This document shows, one piece after another, positions 1 to 7,399 of a stretch of DNA of 8,915 nt. Position numbers and translations under genes: made by a program. The stretch spans positions 1 through 8,915 of the forward strand of contig DASYRM010000019.1 of assembly GCA_036004405.1 (NCBI GenBank), in the 5' to 3' direction. Under the pieces are notes generated by a model that worked only from the letters and a program-made list of their open reading frames with translations, did no database searches and was not told where the DNA came from. The stretch comes from DASYRM01 sp036004405. Lineage in GTDB: Bacteria > Acidobacteriota > Vicinamibacteria > Vicinamibacterales > UBA2999. Every line of letters begins with the position of its first letter. The stretch's first letter is position 1.

Positions 1-1
1 G

Positions 2-1525
2 CTGGCCGGCTTCAGCCTCGGTCAGGCCGACGTGCTCCGCAAGGCCATGGGCAAGAAGGACCCGAAGGTCATGGCCAAGCAGCGCGACGCCTTCATGGAA
101 GGCGCGCGCGCGCAGAAGGTCAACGAAAAGAAGGCCGCCAAGATCTTCGAGCTGATGGAGTACTTCGCCGGGTACGGCTTCAACAAGTCGCACTCGACGG
201 CCTACGCGTTCCTGGCGTACCAGACCGGCTACCTCAAGGCGAACTACCCCTGGCATTTTGCCGCGGCGCTGCTGACCATCGAGTCGCAGGACGCGGACAA
301 GCTGGCGGTGTACCTGGCCGAGTGCAAGGAACGCAACGTGCCGGTGCTGCGGCCCGACATCAACACCAGCCTCTGGAACTTCTCGGTGGAGAAGGGGCGC
401 GGCGTCCGGTTCGGCCTGGGAGCCATCAAGGGGCTGGGCGAGGGGGCGGTGCAGGCGCTGGTCGACGCGCGCTCGGCGCTCGGCGGCCGCGTGACGTCGT
501 TGCACGCGCTGTGCGAGATCCTCGATCTCCGCACCGCCAACAAGCGCGTGTTCGAAGCGCTGGTGAAGTCGGGCGCCTGTGACTCCCTGCTGCCGCCGAC
601 CGACGTGGCGGGATTGCGGAGGCTGCGCGCGCGGCTCTTCGCGTCCATCGAGTCGGCCATGGAGCACGGCAGCAGGACACAGCGCGACAAGGATCTGGGC
701 CAGGCCGATCTCTTTGGTGGCGGTAGCGACGCCGGACCGGTCGGGGCGGTGCTGCCCGACGTGCCCGCGTGGTCGGAGATCGAGACGCTCAACTTCGAGA
801 AGGAGTCGCTCGGGCTGTATTGGAGCGGCCACCCGGTGGACCGCTACGCGGCGGACCTCACCGCGCTCGGCGCGAAGACCACGGCCGATCTGCTGCCGAA
901 ACGCGAGGCGGCCGAGGCGGTCGCGGAGGAGGCCGACGAGGCGGCGCCGGGGTTGGACGCCGGACGGCGGGAGCCGCCGGCCAAGACCGTGGCGGAGAAT
1001 GTGCTCATTGGCGGTATCGTCGGCAGCCTGCGGCCGCTCAAGACGCGGAAGGGCGACCGCATGTGCGTGTTCATGCTCGACGACCCGCACGGCAGCCTCG
1101 AGGTCGTGGTGTTTCCGGAAGCGTTCAAGCAGCACGGTCACCTGGCCGAGAACGGCCGCCTGGTCGTCGTGAAGGGGCGCTTCGAGCGCGACGACGAATC
1201 GGCGCGCGTGCTGGCCGAAGAGATCAGTCCGATCGAGCTCGTGAGCGAGAAGCTGGCGACCTCAGTGGCCATTCGCGTATCGACGCCGCCGCACGGGCGG
1301 GCGACGTTCGAGCGGCTCTGGGACGTCCTGGCGCAGCACAAGGGCGACCGCTGCGTGGCGTTCGACATCGAACTGCAGCAGCCCGGCAAACGGCTGCGCG
1401 TGCGGGTGGACGTGAATGCGCAGATCCGCGTGCGGCCGTCCGAAGGGCTGGTCTCCGACGTCGAAAAGATCTGCGGCGCCGGGTCGGTCGTGATCGGACG
1501 AGCGGCCCGCGCTGCGCGGCACTAG
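2..1525 (+). CDS. dnaE: DNA polymerase III subunit alpha, C-terminal part (5' end outside window)
   Basis: This is the catalytic subunit of the replicative DNA polymerase; 507 residues are visible and the gene opens upstream of the window, so no start codon is assigned. The first visible residues (LAGFSLGQADVLRKAMGKK) and GYGFNKSHSTAYAFLAYQT at about 59-77 are hallmark C-family polymerase sequence from the end of the catalytic and fingers region. GLGAIKGLGEG at about 138-148 is the helix-hairpin-helix DNA-binding segment. QADLF at 234-238 (bases 701-715) matches the internal beta-clamp binding motif (QADMF in E. coli). An OB fold follows at about 334-413 (VLIGGIVGSL onward), then the tau-binding type C-terminal domain. 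An Ala/Glu-rich linker lies between clamp motif and OB fold. This layout fits DnaE of the DnaE1 type rather than PolC or the clamp-motif-poor DnaE2/ImuC. The catalytic aspartates are upstream and cannot be checked. accA follows 13 bases after the stop. Confidence 0.97.
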   Translation: MAGFSLGQADVLRKAMGKKDPKVMAKQRDAFMEGARAQKVNEKKAAKIFELMEYFAGYGFNKSHSTAYAFLAYQTGYLKANYPWHFAAALLTIESQDADKLAVYLAECKERNVPVLRPDINTSLWNFSVEKGRGVRFGLGAIKGLGEGAVQALVDARSALGGRVTSLHALCEILDLRTANKRVFEALVKSGACDSLLPPTDVAGLRRLRARLFASIESAMEHGSRTQRDKDLGQADLFGGGSDAGPVGAVLPDVPAWSEIETLNFEKESLGLYWSGHPVDRYAADLTALGAKTTADLLPKREAAEAVAEEADEAAPGLDAGRREPPAKTVAENVLIGGIVGSLRPLKTRKGDRMCVFMLDDPHGSLEVVVFPEAFKQHGHLAENGRLVVVKGRFERDDESARVLAEEISPIELVSEKLATSVAIRVSTPPHGRATFERLWDVLAQHKGDRCVAFDIELQQPGKRLRVRVDVNAQIRVRPSEGLVSDVEKICGAGSVVIGRAARAARH

Positions 1526-1538
1526 ACTCATAGACGCC

Positions 1539-2504
1539 ATGCCCCCCGATACGCTCGAATTCGAAGAACCGATTGCCCTCCTGCTGAAGGAGGTCGAGGC
1601 GCTGTCGATGCTGCCGCGCACGCCCGAGCGCCAGCGGTCGATCGAGAGCCTGCACCGCCGCATCGAGTCGATTCGCGACGACATCTACAAGACGCTCACG
1701 CCGTGGCAGCGCGTGCTGGTGGCACGGCACCCCAGCCGTCCAACGGTGCTCGATTACGTGAACCGGCTGTTCACCGAGTTCACGGAAATCAGCGGCGATC
1801 GCCGTTTTGCCGACGACCACGCGATCGTGACCGGGTTTGCGCGCTACAACGGCGAGCACGTGCTGGTGGTGGGGCACCACAAGGGCGGCGGCGGCGACAC
1901 CAAGCAGAAGATTTTCCGCAACTTCGGCTACGCGCGGCCGGAGGGCTACCGCAAAGCGCTGCGCGCGATGAAGCTGGCCGAGAAGTTCAGCCGCCCGGTG
2001 ATGGCCTTCGTGGACACGCCGGCGGCCTATCCCGGCATGGAGTCGGAGGAGCGCGGCATCTCGGAGGCGATCGCGCTCAACCTGCGCGAGATGGCCACGC
2101 TCGACGTGCCGATCATCGTCGTCGTGCACGGCGAAGGCGGCAGCGGCGGAGCGCTCGGCATTGCCGTGGGTGACCGCGTGCTCATGCACGAGTTCGCCAT
2201 CTATAGCGTCATTCCGCCGGAGGGGTGCGCCGCGATCCTGTGGCGCGACTCGAACCGCAAGGTGGAGGCGGCCGAGGCGCTGCGTCTCACGGCGCCGGAC
2301 CTGATCAAAGTCGGCATCATCGACGAGATCGTGAAGGAGCCGAAGGGCGGCGCCCACACCAACCACGAGCTGGCGGCAACGCTCCTGGACGCGTCGCTCT
2401 CGCGGGCGCTGGCCGAGGTGGGGCAGATGGGGTCGCAGCAGAGGCTGGACGCGCGCTATCGGAAGTGGCGTGCCATGGGTGACGTCGGCATGGCGGAGAG
2501 CTGA
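1539..2504 (+). CDS. accA: Acetyl-CoA carboxylase carboxyltransferase subunit alpha
   Basis: AccA pairs with AccD (not in this window) to form the carboxyltransferase that moves CO2 from carboxybiotin to acetyl-CoA, giving malonyl-CoA for fatty acid synthesis in the cytosol. The product is 321 residues, close to the 319 of E. coli AccA. The N-terminal helical part (LEFEEPIALLLKEVEAL) matches the family start, which supports the ATG at 1539. Crotonase-fold motifs are in order: EISGDRRFADDHAIVTG (83-99), RNFGYARPEGYRKALR (127-142), VDTPAAYPG (158-166), the oxyanion-type GEGGSGGALGIAVGDRV (198-214) and YSVIPPEGCAAILW (222-235). Two local variations stand out: a four-glycine run after GHHK (116-119), and DTPAAYPG where E. 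coli has DTPGAYPG. No Shine-Dalgarno is visible in the 13 bases after dnaE, which suggests translation coupled to dnaE or SD-independent initiation. The dnaE-accA pairing is also seen in E. coli. Confidence 0.97.
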   Translation: MPPDTLEFEEPIALLLKEVEALSMLPRTPERQRSIESLHRRIESIRDDIYKTLTPWQRVLVARHPSRPTVLDYVNRLFTEFTEISGDRRFADDHAIVTGFARYNGEHVLVVGHHKGGGGDTKQKIFRNFGYARPEGYRKALRAMKLAEKFSRPVMAFVDTPAAYPGMESEERGISEAIALNLREMATLDVPIIVVVHGEGGSGGALGIAVGDRVLMHEFAIYSVIPPEGCAAILWRDSNRKVEAAEALRLTAPDLIKVGIIDEIVKEPKGGAHTNHELAATLLDASLSRALAEVGQMGSQQRLDARYRKWRAMGDVGMAES

Positions 2505-2514
2505 GACCCTATTG

Positions 2515-4260
2515 ATGACCAGCCGGATCTGGGAGACACGCGCCCACGACGACGCACAGGCCGCGGCGCTCGAGCGGGAGCTGCGCATTTCGCCGATCGC
2601 GGCGCGGCTGCTCGCCATCCGTGGCTTGGGCGACCTCGACGCCGCGCGCCGTTTCCTGTCGCCATCGCTCGACGATCTCCACGACCCGTTCCGCCTGGCC
2701 GGCATGCGCGAGGCCGTGGACCGGATTCTCGCGGCGGTCGCGCGGCGCGAGCGGATTGCGGTGCACGGCGACTACGACGTGGACGGTGTGACCTCCACCG
2801 TCATCCTCCGGCGGGCGCTCGAGCTCGCCGGCGCTGACGTGGTGCACTTCATTCCTGAGCGAATGCGCGACGGCTACGGCCTGCAGCCCGCGTCGCTCGA
2901 ACGGCTCCACGCCGAAGGCGCGCGGCTCGTCATCTCGGTCGACTGCGGCATCCGCGGCATGGACGCCGCCCGCCGGGCGCGCGAACTGGGCCTGGACCTC
3001 ATCATCACCGACCATCACGAGCCGGACGTCGAGCTGCCATGCGCGTTCGCAGTGATCAACCCGAAGCGGCACGACTGCAGCTATCCCGACAAGAACCTGG
3101 CGGGAGTGGGCGTGGCGTTGAAGCTGGTGCAGGCGTTGTGCGGCCGCATCGACCGCACCAGCCTGCTGCCCGCGTTCGTCAAGATTGCCGCCATCGGCAC
3201 CCTGGCCGACGTGGTGCCGCTCGTTGGCGAGAACCGCGTGATTGCCAAGCTCGGGCTCGGCCTGCTCTCGCGCGGTCCGCACCGCGTGGGGCTGCGCGCG
3301 CTGCTCGATGTCTGCGGCCTGACCGGCAAGGAGATCGACAGCTATCACATCGGCTTCGTGCTCGCGCCCCGGGTCAACGCCGCCGGCCGTATGAGCTCGC
3401 CGGACATCGCCGCGCGCCTGCTGCTGGCCGCGGACGAGGCGATGGGGGACGAGGCGCGGGAGCTGGCCACGGTGCTAGACGGCGAGAACCAGCGCCGGCA
3501 GCAGGAAGAAGCCGAGATCGTCGCCCAGGCCAGGAAGATCGTCGAGACCGATCTCGAGGTCGGATCCCGCACGGTGATCGTCGTCGCCGGTCACGGCTGG
3601 CACCGCGGCGTCATCGGCATCGTGGCGTCGAAGCTCGTTGACGCGTTCCACCGGCCGGCGATTGTGCTGTCGATCGACGGCGACATCGCGCACGGCTCCT
3701 GCCGCAGTATCCCGTCGTTCGATCTGCTGGGCGGGCTCGAAGCCTGCGAAGACCTGCTCACCAAGTTCGGCGGCCACAAGCAGGCGGCCGGGCTGACCAT
3801 CGAGACCGACCGGATTCGGGAGTTTCGCGGCCGCATCAACGCCCACGCCGACGATCGGCTGGGCCCCGACGACCTGCGTCCGCGGCTGTGGCTCGACGGG
3901 CCGCTGCCGTTCCGTGGGATCACCGCGCAGGTGGCCGAAGAGCTCGTGGCCCTGGCGCCGTTCGGAGCCGGCAACCCGTCGCCGCTCTTCACGGCCTCCC
4001 GCGTCGAAATCGTGGACGGTCCCCGCCGCGTGAAAGAGCGTCACTTGAAGATGGCCTTCAAGCAGGATGGCAAAGTGATGCGGGGCATGGCCTGGCGCGC
4101 CGTCGAGCGTGAGGAGTTCGTGACCGGCCATCGCGACGCCATCGACCTGGCGTTCTCGCTCGAGCAGGACACCTGGAACGGGGAGCGCTATCTGCAGCTC
4201 TCGGTCGCGGATTTCAAAGCGCCGGCGCCGCCCGGGCCGGCGTCCGAGCCGCCGGCGTAG
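2515..4260 (+). CDS. recJ: Single-stranded-DNA-specific exonuclease RecJ
   Basis: RecJ degrades single-stranded DNA 5' to 3' in recombination and mismatch/base repair in the cytosol, using two metal ions. The product is 581 residues from the ATG at 2515 (E. coli RecJ is 577). An in-frame GTG at 2470 would add 15 residues overlapping accA with no family support, and a TTG at 2512 directly precedes the ATG. DHH-family motifs are intact: HGDYDVDG (84-91), SVDCG (141-145), TDHHEPD (165-171) and AAIGTLADVVPL (225-236). A region ending in APRVNAAGRMSSP (284-296) follows. The DHHA1 part has GWHRGVIGIVASKL (361-374), GSCRSIPSFDL (394-404; E. coli has GSGRSI) and KFGGHKQAAG (417-426). The C-terminal OB-type domain covers about 453-567, followed by a Pro/Ala-rich tail. 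The start lies 10 bases after the accA stop, with only a weak purine stretch upstream, so the two are probably co-transcribed. Confidence 0.96.
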   Translation: MTSRIWETRAHDDAQAAALERELRISPIAARLLAIRGLGDLDAARRFLSPSLDDLHDPFRLAGMREAVDRILAAVARRERIAVHGDYDVDGVTSTVILRRALELAGADVVHFIPERMRDGYGLQPASLERLHAEGARLVISVDCGIRGMDAARRARELGLDLIITDHHEPDVELPCAFAVINPKRHDCSYPDKNLAGVGVALKLVQALCGRIDRTSLLPAFVKIAAIGTLADVVPLVGENRVIAKLGLGLLSRGPHRVGLRALLDVCGLTGKEIDSYHIGFVLAPRVNAAGRMSSPDIAARLLLAADEAMGDEARELATVLDGENQRRQQEEAEIVAQARKIVETDLEVGSRTVIVVAGHGWHRGVIGIVASKLVDAFHRPAIVLSIDGDIAHGSCRSIPSFDLLGGLEACEDLLTKFGGHKQAAGLTIETDRIREFRGRINAHADDRLGPDDLRPRLWLDGPLPFRGITAQVAEELVALAPFGAGNPSPLFTASRVEIVDGPRRVKERHLKMAFKQDGKVMRGMAWRAVEREEFVTGHRDAIDLAFSLEQDTWNGERYLQLSVADFKAPAPPGPASEPPA

Positions 4261-4280
4261 CAGCTGCCACCTGCTATCCT

Positions 4281-4284
4281 GAGG
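4281..4284 (+). promoter_or_regulatory. Shine-Dalgarno GAGG for the LptC/LptA-like gene
   Basis: GAGG sits 8 bases before the ATG at 4293, an ideal spacing. It supports that start and is the only clear Shine-Dalgarno I can see in this window. The flanking CAGCTG copies (4261-4266 and 4286-4291) and a CCT that could pair with the AGG leave room for a weak hairpin covering this site. Confidence 0.55.
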
Positions 4285-4292
4285 CCAGCTGT

Positions 4293-6533
4293 ATGTCCTG
4301 GCACAAGCCGGTCCGGCTGGGCGTGGGTCTGTTCGGCCTCGTGGCGGCCGTCGGCGTCTATTTCGCGATCGGTTCCCGGCAGGCCGCTCCCACCGCGCCG
4401 CCCGACGGCCGGCTCGACCCGAACGCGATCCTCGAGACTGCCGCGGCGGTCGTGCAGCAGTCCCGCGAGAGCGAAGAGGACTTCCAGGTCACAGCCGATC
4501 GCACCCTCAGTTACGAGGACGGTACCGCCAAACTGATGGGCGTTCACATCAGCGTCAAACGGCGCGGCGGCCGCGACTATCTCGTGACCGCCAAGGAAGC
4601 GGGGGCCGGCAAGGATCGCAAGGACCTTGCGCTCAAGGGCAGCGTGGTACTCGAAGCCAGCGACGGCTTCAAGCTGACGACCGACGACGCCACGTTCGAG
4701 GACGCCACCGGCATGGTGAAGGCGCCTGCCCGGGTGTCGTTCACCAAGGGCGGCCTGAGCGGCAGCGGGCGGGGGATGACCTACGACAGGAAGAACGACG
4801 TCCTGACGCTGCTCGCAGAGCCCGACGTGACCATGGCGGGGACCGAGAGTAGCGCGGCCACGAGCTTCAAGGCTGGCGGGGCCGTCCTGGATCGGCTGAT
4901 GGACGTCCTGGTGCTCTCGGGCGGCGGCCACGCGCAGCGCGGCGAGCAGACGTTCGATGCCGAGACGATCACGGCGCGGCTGGGGGCCGACGAGGATTAC
5001 GTGCGATCGATCGAGATGCGCGGCAACGCCCGTGTGGCCGGTGGCGGCGGGGCGCTCGACGCCATGTCGGCGCAGGCGATCGATCTGAGCTACGTCGAGG
5101 GCGGTGACATCCTGGACCGTGTGACCCTGACGGGCAACGCTGCGGCCGCGTTGACCGGCAAGAAGAAGGACGCCGGCACGGCACAGGGCGGTGCGCGTCA
5201 GCTCGTCGGCGGTGCCCTCGACATGCAGCTGGCGGCGGACGGGACGCTCGTGCACGCCAGCGGCCACGACGGCATTCGATTCGACCTGCCCGGTACCGAC
5301 AAGGCGCGGCCGAGCAGCGTGCAGGCGAAAACCTTCGACGCCAACGGCACCGAGGGAGCGGGCCTCACGTCGGTGGCGTTCGTGGACGACGTCGTGTTTC
5401 GCGAGGTCGGGCAGAACGGCGCCGCGACGCGCGCGGCGCGCTCGCGCACGCTCGATCTGTCGCTCGATCATGACGAGGTGACGTCGGCCATGTTCCGCGG
5501 CAGCGTCGCGTTCGAAGACCGCGGGCTGGCCGCCTGTGCCGCGCAGGTCCGCTACAGCCCTGGTGCGGGATCGCTCTCGCTCTCCGGCGCCGACGCTGGC
5601 GGTGGGCCTCGCGCCTCCGACGACGAGGTCGCCATCGCGGCTGAATCGATCGACGTCGTCCTCCAGAACACGGAGATCGACGCGCGCCGGACGGTGAAGA
5701 CCGTGCTGCGGCCGACCCGTGAGGCACGCGGCACGTGCCTGCCGCGGGTCGAAGCGGCGAAAACCGGCGCGACCGAGAGCAAGCTGCCAGGGCTGCTCAA
5801 GCAGAACGCGCCGATCTACGTCAACGCCGACCGCCTGGGGTATGCGGGGGCCGGCGGGGCCGCCACCTACACCGGCAACGCGTCGCTGCTGCAGGGGGAG
5901 ACCTCGATTCGTGCCGACGAGCTGCGGCTCGATCAGAGCAAGGGCGACCTGACGGCGTCCGGATCCGCGCGGGCGACGCTCATACTCGGCGGCAAGTCGT
6001 CGATTGGCCGCGCCGAGGAGATCCGCTACGAGGACGCGACGCACGTCGTGAGCTACGAGAGCCGCCGGCCGCCCGCGCGTGGACGCGGGACCGGCCGCGC
6101 GACCGGAGCTCCGGCTGCGCCGCCGTCGAGCGCGAGCAGGGGCGCGCCGGTGCCACGGGGCGCGGTTCCCGCCGGACCGACGCAGGCGTACCTGTTCGGG
6201 CCGCAGGGGGAGCTGCGAGCGTGGCGGATCGCGATGGCGCTGACATCCGACGCCGGGAAGGCCGACCGCCTCGAAGCCTACGACAACGTCATTCTGAAAG
6301 TGGAAACGAAGCACGCCACCGGGGAGCGTTTGACCTATTTCGCCGAGGACGAACGCTACGTCATTACCGGGACCGCGGTGGCGCCGGTGTGCCTGGTCGA
6401 TCCCAACCGTGCAACCACGGGTAGGACGCTGGTATATTTCCGTGCGACCGATAAGATCCTCGTTGACGGCAACGAGGAGACTCGGACGCAGACCAAGAGC
6501 GGCGGCGCGTGCGCGACCTCACCCGCACGGTGA
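4293..6533 (+). CDS. lptC: Membrane-anchored LptC/LptA-type LPS transport protein, apparent LptC-LptA fusion
   Basis: Likely periplasmic part of the LPS export machine: LptC sits on the inner-membrane LptBFG complex and LptA bridges to the outer membrane. The product has 746 residues, versus about 190 each for E. coli LptC and LptA. One N-terminal membrane segment (about 8-27) follows a short basic start, leaving the rest in the periplasm. Residues about 60-215 resemble LptC: alternating beta strands with TADRTLSYEDGTAKLMGV and LKGSVVLEASDGFKLTTDDATF. A beta-rich middle (about 220-470) carries looser OstA-like repeats (SIEMRGNARV, RVTLTGNAAA). Residues 508-590 are clearly OstA/LptA-like: VNADRLGYAG, TYTGNASLLQGETSIRADEL and GDLTASGSARATL. 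A Pro/Arg/Gly/Ala-rich linker (about 591-630) precedes a final OstA-like stretch (RLEAYDNVILKV, GERLTYFAEDERYVITGTA). Four cysteines (415, 482, 700, 740) are present. lptB follows 36 bases later. Membership of the Lpt family is well supported; the exact domain boundaries and the word fusion are my reading. Confidence 0.85.
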   Translation: MSWHKPVRLGVGLFGLVAAVGVYFAIGSRQAAPTAPPDGRLDPNAILETAAAVVQQSRESEEDFQVTADRTLSYEDGTAKLMGVHISVKRRGGRDYLVTAKEAGAGKDRKDLALKGSVVLEASDGFKLTTDDATFEDATGMVKAPARVSFTKGGLSGSGRGMTYDRKNDVLTLLAEPDVTMAGTESSAATSFKAGGAVLDRLMDVLVLSGGGHAQRGEQTFDAETITARLGADEDYVRSIEMRGNARVAGGGGALDAMSAQAIDLSYVEGGDILDRVTLTGNAAAALTGKKKDAGTAQGGARQLVGGALDMQLAADGTLVHASGHDGIRFDLPGTDKARPSSVQAKTFDANGTEGAGLTSVAFVDDVVFREVGQNGAATRAARSRTLDLSLDHDEVTSAMFRGSVAFEDRGLAACAAQVRYSPGAGSLSLSGADAGGGPRASDDEVAIAAESIDVVLQNTEIDARRTVKTVLRPTREARGTCLPRVEAAKTGATESKLPGLLKQNAPIYVNADRLGYAGAGGAATYTGNASLLQGETSIRADELRLDQSKGDLTASGSARATLILGGKSSIGRAEEIRYEDATHVVSYESRRPPARGRGTGRATGAPAAPPSSASRGAPVPRGAVPAGPTQAYLFGPQGELRAWRIAMALTSDAGKADRLEAYDNVILKVETKHATGERLTYFAEDERYVITGTAVAPVCLVDPNRATTGRTLVYFRATDKILVDGNEETRTQTKSGGACATSPAR

Positions 6534-6569
6534 CGGAACGCCGGTAGATACGGCGGCGCGCACCTGGCC

Positions 6570-7295
6570 ATGTCCATACTTCGCACCCATACCCTGACCA
6601 AGTCGTACGGCGGCCGGACCGTCGTGCGGGGCGTGAGCATCGAAGTCGCGTCGGGAGAGATCGTCGGTCTTCTGGGACCGAACGGGGCCGGTAAGACCAC
6701 CACGTTCTACATGACGGTGGGGCTGACGGCGCCGGATGCAGGGCGGGTCGAACTGGATGGCCAGGACGTCACCAACGACCCGATGTACGTGCGGGCGAGA
6801 AAGGGCATCGGCTACCTGCCGCAGGAGCCCTCGATCTTCCGCGGGTTGACGGTCGAGCAGAACATCCTCGCCATCCTGGAGACGCTTGGGATTGATCGGG
6901 CGTCGCGGGAACGGCGGCTCTCGGAGCTGCTCGGGGAGCTCGGGTTGGGTTCGCTGGCCAAGTCGCCGGCGTACACGTTGTCGGGCGGCGAGCGGCGGCG
7001 CGCTGAAATAACGCGAGCCCTGGTCATCTCGCCGCGTTTCATTTTGCTCGACGAGCCGTTTGCCGGGATCGATCCGATCGCGGTGACGGAGATTCAGAAG
7101 ATCGTGTTTCACTTGAAGGATCGAGGGATTGGCGTGCTGATCACCGACCACAACGTGCGCGAGACGCTCCGGATCACCGACCGGGCATACATCGTGCACG
7201 ATGGCGGGATCTACCGCAGCGGCACGCCCGACGCGCTTGCCGCAGATGAGGACGTGCGCCAGATCTATCTCGGGGCCGACTTCCGGCTGGACTAG
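6570..7295 (+). CDS. lptB: LPS export ABC transporter ATP-binding protein LptB
   Basis: LptB is the cytosolic ATPase dimer that, with LptF and LptG (not in this window), drives LPS out of the inner membrane. The 241-residue product has the family's usual length and every ABC motif: Walker A GPNGAGKTT (36-44), Q-loop LPQEPSIF (83-90), signature LSGGERRR (137-144), Walker B FILLDEPF (157-164), D-loop AGID (165-168) and switch histidine in TDHNVRET (192-199). The YLPQEPSIFRGLTVEQNI stretch, the LSGGERRR signature and the C-terminal YLGADFRLD are typical of LptB rather than of the similar LivF/LivG group. The ATG at 6570 gives the expected N-terminus, but no Shine-Dalgarno is visible before it. 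Its position directly after the LptC/LptA-like gene and before rpoN matches the order found across many Gram-negative bacteria. Confidence 0.97.
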   Translation: MSILRTHTLTKSYGGRTVVRGVSIEVASGEIVGLLGPNGAGKTTTFYMTVGLTAPDAGRVELDGQDVTNDPMYVRARKGIGYLPQEPSIFRGLTVEQNILAILETLGIDRASRERRLSELLGELGLGSLAKSPAYTLSGGERRRAEITRALVISPRFILLDEPFAGIDPIAVTEIQKIVFHLKDRGIGVLITDHNVRETLRITDRAYIVHDGGIYRSGTPDALAADEDVRQIYLGADFRLD

Positions 7296-7317
7296 ATCGG
7301 GGGCTCGCGGCCCGATC
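7295..7317 (+). terminator. Hairpin at the lptB stop, possible weak terminator
   Basis: GATCGGG (7295-7301) is a perfect inverted repeat of CCCGATC (7311-7317), with a 9-base GC-rich loop. It begins on the last base of the lptB stop codon. No T-run follows, so it is not a classic intrinsic terminator. It could stabilise the 3' end of the lpt message or attenuate read-through into rpoN. The structure is seen directly; the role is inference. Confidence 0.35.
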
Positions 7318-7327
7318 GGTGAAGTCG

Positions 7328-7343
7328 TGGCATGAAATTCGCG
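7328..7343 (+). promoter_or_regulatory. Candidate sigma-54 (-24/-12) promoter upstream of rpoN
   Basis: TGGCATGAAATTCGCG matches the -24/-12 pattern: GG at 7329-7330 and GC at 7341-7342 with exactly ten bases between them. TGGCATG differs from consensus TGGCACG by one base, and the -12 part is TTCGC instead of TTTGC/TTTGC-like. Transcription would start near 7354, leaving a leader of about 80 bases before the rpoN ATG. If real, sigma-54 would control its own gene, as has been reported for some rpoN genes. A single imperfect match in 139 bases can arise by chance. Confidence 0.35.
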
Positions 7344-7374
7344 TGTCGGGCCGAATAACGGGCTAAGATGGATT

Positions 7375-7392
7375 TTCGCCGCGGAGGGCGAA
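7375..7392 (+). repeat. Dyad TTCGCC-N6-GGCGAA in the rpoN leader
   Basis: TTCGCC (7375-7380) and GGCGAA (7387-7392) form a perfect 6-base inverted repeat around the loop GCGGAG. It could be an RNA hairpin in the leader or a binding site for a dimeric regulator. It lies just downstream of both possible promoters discussed for rpoN. The pairing is seen in sequence; no function is established. Confidence 0.35.
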
Positions 7393-7399
7393 GCTGAAC

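Noticed and set aside
1507..1519. Small stem CCGCG-CTG-CGCGG at the end of dnaE as a terminator
   Set aside because: It has only five base pairs, lies inside the coding sequence, has no T-run, and accA follows 13 bases after the stop, arguing for read-through.
2470..2514. Upstream GTG start for recJ overlapping the end of accA
   Set aside because: The extra 15 residues have no family counterpart, and the ATG at 2515 gives the length expected of RecJ.
1224..2705. 493-codon open frame on the minus strand across dnaE, accA and recJ
   Set aside because: It spans three unrelated real genes in antisense, has a basic low-complexity C-terminal part and shows no family signature.
4188..6314. 708-codon open frame on the minus strand opposite the LptC/LptA-like gene
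   Set aside because: It is rich in Arg, His, Ala and Gly with no recognisable motif, and lies wholly over a convincing plus-strand gene. Long antisense frames are expected in DNA this GC-rich.
7364..7369. TAAGAT as a -10 box of a sigma-70 promoter for rpoN
   Set aside because: It matches four of six consensus bases but has no acceptable -35 at 16-18 bases, so I did not list it. It remains a weak alternative to the sigma-54-like site.
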